DNA of 64,000 bases, taken from positions 1 to 64,000 of the forward strand of contig NZ_FOPZ01000011.1 of the NCBI RefSeq assembly GCF_900113615.1, in the 5' to 3' direction. The position numbers were made by a program, and so were the translations under genes. This DNA comes from Halorubrum aquaticum (lineage in GTDB: Archaea > Halobacteriota > Halobacteria > Halobacteriales > Haloferacaceae). Below are positions 59,935 to 64,000 of this stretch, one piece after another. The notes beneath the pieces are model-generated. The model saw only the letters and a program-made list of their open reading frames with translations, searched no databases and was not told the DNA's origin. How positions within the stretch are numbered: position 1 is the first letter of the stretch; each line of letters starts with the position of its first letter.

Positions 59935-60810
59935 TCACGCCCGTCGGTCGTCGACGACGGCCCGCGCGACGCGTACCGCGTTCGCGAGCCCGGTCTCGAG
60001 TCCCGCCTCGGTGAGCGACGTCTCGAACGACTCGCGCGAGGACTCGCCCGGCTCCGGCCGGTCGTGGTTCGAGATCCCCCGAACGCTGAGGTATCGGTCC
60101 GCGAGCCCGAACCGCCGGAGCGCGGCGGCCGTCCCGGCGTCCTCCATCTCGGTCGCGCGGTACGGTCCCCGGTCGAGCGCCTCGAGGAGCCACGACACGT
60201 GGTCTGCGACCGTCCGTCCGTGCCACAGCTCGTCCGCACAGACGTTGGTTCCGACGGTCACGGCCGGTTCCGGCGCCTCCTCGACGCTCGCGAGATCGAC
60301 GCCGGCCGCCGACTCGACCGCGTCCGAGACGAGGTCGGGCTCGAGGTCGACGACGCCCCGGCCCTCCGTGTAGGGGTCGGGCGCGATCGGCACGTCCTCG
60401 GCGTCCGCGTCGTCTCCGGCATCCGCGTCGGCTCCGGCAGGTCCGTCGTCGGGATCGAACCGGCACTTGTCGTCCCAGTCGACGATCTCGTCGGCGATCA
60501 CCACGGACCCGATCGGGAGGTCGGGCGGCGCTCCCGCGATCCCGACCGAGAGGACGAGCGCGTCGGAGAGATCGACGGCGTCGTCGGCACAGAGCGCGGC
60601 GGTCGTCGTCGCGGCCGCGGTCTTGCCGATCCCCGTGGGGACGACGCCGAGCCCGGCCCCGTCGCGACGCAGCGGGGCGGCGACTCCCGGGACGTCGGTC
60701 CGCTCCGTCAGGTCGTAGGCGTCACGCCACGGGCCGACCTCGCCCGCCGACGGCAGCGGATCGAGGTCCTCGAACGCCGGCAACACGAGCGCGTCCAACT
60801 CCACCGGCAT
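59935..60810 (-). CDS. Nucleoside phosphorylase-superfamily protein (NUP-like)
   Basis: The 291-residue protein has VVPTGIGKTAAATTTAAL, VLSVGIAGAPPDLPIGSVVIADEIVDWDDKC, TVGTNVCADELWH, RATEMEDAGTAAALRRFG and VRGISNHDRPEPGE. The EMED and SNHDRP motifs place it in the purine nucleoside phosphorylase fold, nearest to NUP or MTA/SAH nucleosidase-like proteins. A Asp/Ala-rich insert (AGADADAGDDADAED) is typical for haloarchaea. The substrate is unproven. Gene starts ten bases after the end of the MrpD-like gene. Confidence 0.85.
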   Translation of the reverse strand: MPVELDALVLPAFEDLDPLPSAGEVGPWRDAYDLTERTDVPGVAAPLRRDGAGLGVVPTGIGKTAAATTTAALCADDAVDLSDALVLSVGIAGAPPDLPIGSVVIADEIVDWDDKCRFDPDDGPAGADADAGDDADAEDVPIAPDPYTEGRGVVDLEPDLVSDAVESAAGVDLASVEEAPEPAVTVGTNVCADELWHGRTVADHVSWLLEALDRGPYRATEMEDAGTAAALRRFGLADRYLSVRGISNHDRPEPGESSRESFETSLTEAGLETGLANAVRVARAVVDDRRA

Positions 60811-60819
60811 CCGGGGCGA

Positions 60820-62598
60820 TCACCCCAACAGCAGCGCGAAGAGGGCCACGGCCGCCGTGAGCGTCAGGAACAGCACGCTCCGGCCGATCCCCGCCCGGAT
60901 CTCGGCGTCGACGCCGGCGTTCGCGAGCAGCTGCCGCGGGTTCATCGCGACCCACTTCGCGCCCCCGACGACTCGCATCGTCGCGCGGTCGACGGCGGCC
61001 CACGACTCGGTGACGCCCCACACCGACCACCGGCCGGCGTAGAAGGCGGCCGGGAACAACACCGCGTCGACGTCGCGCATGTGGTGGGCGAGCCAGCCCA
61101 GCGGCCGCTTCAGCGCGAAGAAGCCGACGAAGCCCGCGACCAGCAGCGCGGCGCTCTCCGTCAGGTGGCTCGTGCTGTAGGGGTGGAAGTAGACCTCCTC
61201 GCCGCGGATGACCTCGGTAAAGGGCATCAACTCGATCAGCTGGCCGTAGAAGACGCCGAGGAAGACACACGCGCCCGCGGCCAACGCCATTCCCGCCGTC
61301 TGGAAGGGCGTGGCGTCGTCGGGCGAGATCGACGCGGACCCGTGGAAGAACACGTAGTAGCCGAGCTTGATGAACGACATGAACGTCCCGACGCCGCCGA
61401 GGACGAGCAGCCACCAGAGCAGCCCGCTGTCCAACAGCAACACGTACTCGTGGATCTCGTGGGCGGAGTCGAGCACCATCCCCTTCGAGATGAAGCCGTT
61501 GAATCCGGGGACGGCGGTGATGGAGGCCGCGCCGACGACGTACACGAGGAACGTGACGGGCATCACCCGCCAGAGCCCGCCCATCTCCCGGATGTCCTCG
61601 AGACCGGTCCGGTAGATCACCACGCCGACCGCCATGAACAGCAGGCTCTTGTACAGCACGTTGTTGAACAGGTGCGCGAAGCCGCCGACCACGGCGAACT
61701 CGCCGACGGCGGTCGCGAGCCCGAGTCCCGCGAGCATGTACCCGACCTGCGCCTGGATGTGATACGACAGCAGCCGGCGCGGGTCGTACTGTAACAGCGC
61801 GAAGAAGGCCCCGTAGACGGCCATGAAGCCGCCGAGGTACGCGAGCCACATGCCGCCCTCGGGGAACGCCCGGTACATCACGTACACCGCGGTCTTGGTC
61901 GTGAACACCGAGAGGAACACCGACGCCGCGACGTGCGGGCGCGGGTAGGTGTCGGGCAGCCAGGAGTGGAGGAAGACGAACCCACAGTTGATCCCGATCC
62001 CGATCGCGGCCAGAACGGTCGCGGCCGGGTGGATCCCGGTCGTCGCGGAGAACAGGAACGACCCGGCGTTCGCGAAGTGGACGACGACCGCCGCGAGGAG
62101 TATCGTCCCGCCCGTGCCGTGGAAGAGCGCGTAGCGGTAGCCGGCCCGCACCGCCGCGCCGCCGTACTGCCAGACGAGAAGCGTCGAGGTGACCGCCATC
62201 AGCTCCCAGAAGAAGATCAGGGTGAGCCAGTCGCCGGCGTAGATCGTCCCGACCGTGGTGGCGACGTAGATCAGCGCGAGCGACGTGACCCACTTCGGCG
62301 CGTCCGACCCGTACGCGTAGAGGACGGCCGCCGTCGCGAGGAACCCGACGACGACGCCCATCAGCAGCGAGAACGGGTCCACGTTGAAGAAGACCACGTC
62401 GAAGCCGAGGAACCGCGTCGCGAGGTGCGCGCCCGTCCCGCCGTCGCCGAGCAGGACCGCCTGCGCGAAGACGAACGCGGTCGCCAGCGCGGCGAGGCCG
62501 TGGCCGACCGCGCGCGGGAGCGCGAGCACGAGAAGCGACGCGACGGCGACGACGAGGTACGGCGGGACCGCGGTCAACGCGGCCGTCGGGACGGTCAT
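60820..62598 (-). CDS. mrpD: MrpD/NuoN-type cation:proton antiporter subunit
   Basis: The 592-residue protein has about 14 helices with conserved features: DPFSLLMGVVVGF, DWLTLIFFWELMAVTS, GINCGFVFLHSWLPDTYPRPHVAASVFLSVFTTKTAVY, LLQYDPRRLLSYHIQAQVGYML, GGFAHLFNNVLYKSLLFM and PGFNGFISKGM. These are the Proton_antipo_M motifs with conserved Glu and Lys. It fits a Na+/H+ antiporter Mrp subunit D or relative. It overlaps the next upstream subunit by four bases (ATGA). Several D paralogues in series are usual in haloarchaea. Confidence 0.9.
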   Translation of the reverse strand: MTVPTAALTAVPPYLVVAVASLLVLALPRAVGHGLAALATAFVFAQAVLLGDGGTGAHLATRFLGFDVVFFNVDPFSLLMGVVVGFLATAAVLYAYGSDAPKWVTSLALIYVATTVGTIYAGDWLTLIFFWELMAVTSTLLVWQYGGAAVRAGYRYALFHGTGGTILLAAVVVHFANAGSFLFSATTGIHPAATVLAAIGIGINCGFVFLHSWLPDTYPRPHVAASVFLSVFTTKTAVYVMYRAFPEGGMWLAYLGGFMAVYGAFFALLQYDPRRLLSYHIQAQVGYMLAGLGLATAVGEFAVVGGFAHLFNNVLYKSLLFMAVGVVIYRTGLEDIREMGGLWRVMPVTFLVYVVGAASITAVPGFNGFISKGMVLDSAHEIHEYVLLLDSGLLWWLLVLGGVGTFMSFIKLGYYVFFHGSASISPDDATPFQTAGMALAAGACVFLGVFYGQLIELMPFTEVIRGEEVYFHPYSTSHLTESAALLVAGFVGFFALKRPLGWLAHHMRDVDAVLFPAAFYAGRWSVWGVTESWAAVDRATMRVVGGAKWVAMNPRQLLANAGVDAEIRAGIGRSVLFLTLTAAVALFALLLG

Positions 62599-64000
62599 GG
62601 ACGAGCCACCTCCTCGGGGAGCCGCGTGTCGACGATGAGCTCGATCAGCTCCAGGAAGCCCATCTCGTAGGGGATCACGCCGAGCAACACGGCGAGGCTC
62701 ATCGCCGTGAGGATCGGCGCGAGGGTGAACCACGTGGACTCGCGGCCCCGGAGGGCGGCGAGCCCGCGCAGATGCTCCCAGCCGCCCGGCGGCGGGCCGC
62801 CGTGGTGGGCGTCGTCGTGGTCGGCGTGACGGGCATCGTGGTCCGAAACGGTTCCGTCGTCGTCGATGTCGCCCTCGCCGTCATCGTCGCTCTCGACGTC
62901 CGACGATCCGGTCGAGCCCGCCCCGCCGCGACCCACGCCGAACGGTACGTCGGCGTCGGAGGGGCTCGCGTCGACCGCGTAGTCCCCGGTGTCGACGCGC
63001 TCTGCCGGCTCGGAGAAGTCCCGATCGCTCGTGTCGAAGTCCGGCCGAACGACGCCCTCCTCGTCGGTCGGGAGGTCGTCCGTCTCCGCGTCGGGGATGT
63101 CGGAGTCCTCCGGGATCTCCGGGTCGGTGTCCTCGGCGTCCGCGCCGTCGGCGTCGGCATCGGATCCGACCTCCGCGCTCTCGACGACGTCCTCGACGTC
63201 GGGCTCATCGTCGTCGGATTCGTCGACTTCATCGTCACCTGTGCGGCCCCCATCGGTCGCCGCGTCGTCACCTGCGCGGCCCCCGTCGGTCGCCGCCAGC
63301 GTCGACCGCCGCTCCCCGCCCATCGGGAAGTCGACGAGCGGCTTCGCGTCGTGGTCGTCCTCCGCCTCGAAGAAGGCGGTGTAGATCACCGGCCAGAAGT
63401 ACGCGACGTTGAGCACGCCCGAGAGCAACAGCGCGCCGACGAGGTAGTAGGCGACCGGCGTCAACTCGGCGCCCATCCGGATCCCGCCGATCAGCATGTA
63501 GTACTTGCTCACGAACCCAGCCAGTAACGGTATCCCCGCCATGCCGAGCGAGGCGACCGTGAACGCCCCCATCGTCAGCGGCATCCGCTTGCCGATCCCC
63601 GCCATCTCGGAGATGTAGTCGGTGTGCGTCGAGACGTGGAGGTTCCCGGCACAGAAGAACAGGGTGAGCTTCATGAACGCGTGCGCCGGGATGTGGAGGA
63701 GTGCGCCCACGAGCCCGTACCAGCCGAAGAGGCCGAGCCCGAGGACGATGTAGCTGAGCTGGCTCACCGTCGAGTAGGCGAGCCGCTGTTTCAGGTGGTC
63801 CTTCCGGAGGGCGATGAGCGAGGCCGCCGTCAGCGTGATCGCGCCGATCGTCGAGAGGACGAGCCCCGCCGAGAAGCCGAACGGCAACGAGAGGTCGAAG
63901 ACGAGCTCCGGGCCGAACACGTCGAGGACGACCCGCGAGACGCCGAACGCGCCGGACTTGACGACCGCGACCGCGTGGAGCAGCCCGGAGACGGGCGTCG
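62595..64000 (-). CDS. MrpD-like antiporter subunit with large acidic insert (N-terminus outside window)
   Basis: Only the C-terminal part is present. Reading from the edge, TPVSGLLHAVAVVKSGAFGV is the helix 7-8 region of the proton-antiporter family, followed by LRKDHLKQRLAYSTVSQLSYIVLGL, HAFMKLTLFFCAGNLH and AGIPLLAGFVSKYYM. Between the helix ending YTAFFEAEDDHDAKP and the last helices (WFTLAPILTAMSLAVLLG) lie about 170 mostly Asp/Glu/Gly/Ser residues with a His-rich end (HDARHADHDDAHHGG). MrpD has only a short loop there. The protein is part of the same operon as 60820-62598. Complete length cannot be given. Confidence 0.9.
   Translation of the reverse strand, partial: TPVSGLLHAVAVVKSGAFGVSRVVLDVFGPELVFDLSLPFGFSAGLVLSTIGAITLTAASLIALRKDHLKQRLAYSTVSQLSYIVLGLGLFGWYGLVGALLHIPAHAFMKLTLFFCAGNLHVSTHTDYISEMAGIGKRMPLTMGAFTVASLGMAGIPLLAGFVSKYYMLIGGIRMGAELTPVAYYLVGALLLSGVLNVAYFWPVIYTAFFEAEDDHDAKPLVDFPMGGERRSTLAATDGGRAGDDAATDGGRTGDDEVDESDDDEPDVEDVVESAEVGSDADADGADAEDTDPEIPEDSDIPDAETDDLPTDEEGVVRPDFDTSDRDFSEPAERVDTGDYAVDASPSDADVPFGVGRGGAGSTGSSDVESDDDGEGDIDDDGTVSDHDARHADHDDAHHGGPPPGGWEHLRGLAALRGRESTWFTLAPILTAMSLAVLLGVIPYEMGFLELIELIVDTRLPEEVARP

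Noticed and set aside
1-64000. CRISPR array, prophage, complete IS element or rRNA operon
   Set aside because: No regularly spaced repeats, phage structural genes, transposase or rRNA sequence were found on reading through both strands.

Overview
The window is chromosomal DNA of an extremely halophilic archaeon (class Halobacteria). The proteins are strongly acidic, the DNA is GC-rich with few TTA/ATA codons, many starts lie about 26 bases below a TATA-like box (leaderless style), and Tat signals with RR motifs are common. Marker genes are haloarchaeal: a bacterioruberin cluster, CetZ, coenzyme F420 genes, the archaeosine enzyme RaSEA, GfcR and several MrpD-like antiporter subunits. The closest match I can suggest is a Halorubrum-like genus; this is inferred from gene order and style, not from a search.

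Region 1 (1-12.2 kb) is the accessory part and the most unusual. A divergent membrane-anchored HTH-type regulator faces a run of nine same-strand genes. Five encode secreted beta-sandwich proteins with a Tat RR motif followed by a SipW-type (A/T)xxFSDEE region, resembling TasA/camelysin or archaeal bundling-pilus subunits. Two of them carry a von Willebrand A domain nested inside the sandwich. One relative lacks the SipW site. A SipW-like Ser/His signal peptidase, a sequon-rich hyperacidic wall-type protein and a 61-residue membrane protein complete a tightly overlapping operon. The spacers before or after these genes carry a repeated RNA-like structure with a tRNA T-arm mimic and a hairpin next to the start codon. 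Three CGGTCGA boxes at exact 21-base spacing surround the TATA box. A modular dispersed repeat lies at 1-232 and again at 14330-14682.

Region 2 (12.2-34.3 kb) is mostly housekeeping: pterin genes (mptE, folP), an SHOCT membrane protein, a TrmJ-like methyltransferase with AzlCD, a tungsten aldehyde:ferredoxin oxidoreductase, VanZ-like and other membrane proteins, RaSEA, an MFS carrier, a DUF2209 gene with a start problem, HflX, FEN1, an NAD(P)-binding epimerase, CetZ, CofC, CofG, MscS and ThiE.

Region 3 (34.5-49.8 kb) holds an SDR, the bacterioruberin set crtD-lyeJ-cruF, a DacZ-like c-di-AMP cyclase with a short upstream reading frame, a stress protein, an RNase Z-like hydrolase, TenA, MoaA, a lipoprotein, tRNA-Arg(TCT) with a partial duplicate next to it, kinase-like UPF0200 with UPF0201, endonuclease III, a YlbF-family protein, a MinD-like ATPase and a RecA-fold protein without a P-loop.

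Region 4 (49.8-64 kb) holds a SlyD-type FKBP, a CYTH phosphatase, a MaoC hydratase, a CitE-type lyase, glutamate dehydrogenase, Dph6, a monothiol glutaredoxin, the sugar-catabolism pair gdh-gfcR, an NRDE protein, an HTH protein, a nucleoside phosphorylase-like protein and the end of an Mrp-type antiporter operon that runs off the right edge. No rRNA, CRISPR array, complete insertion sequence or prophage was seen.
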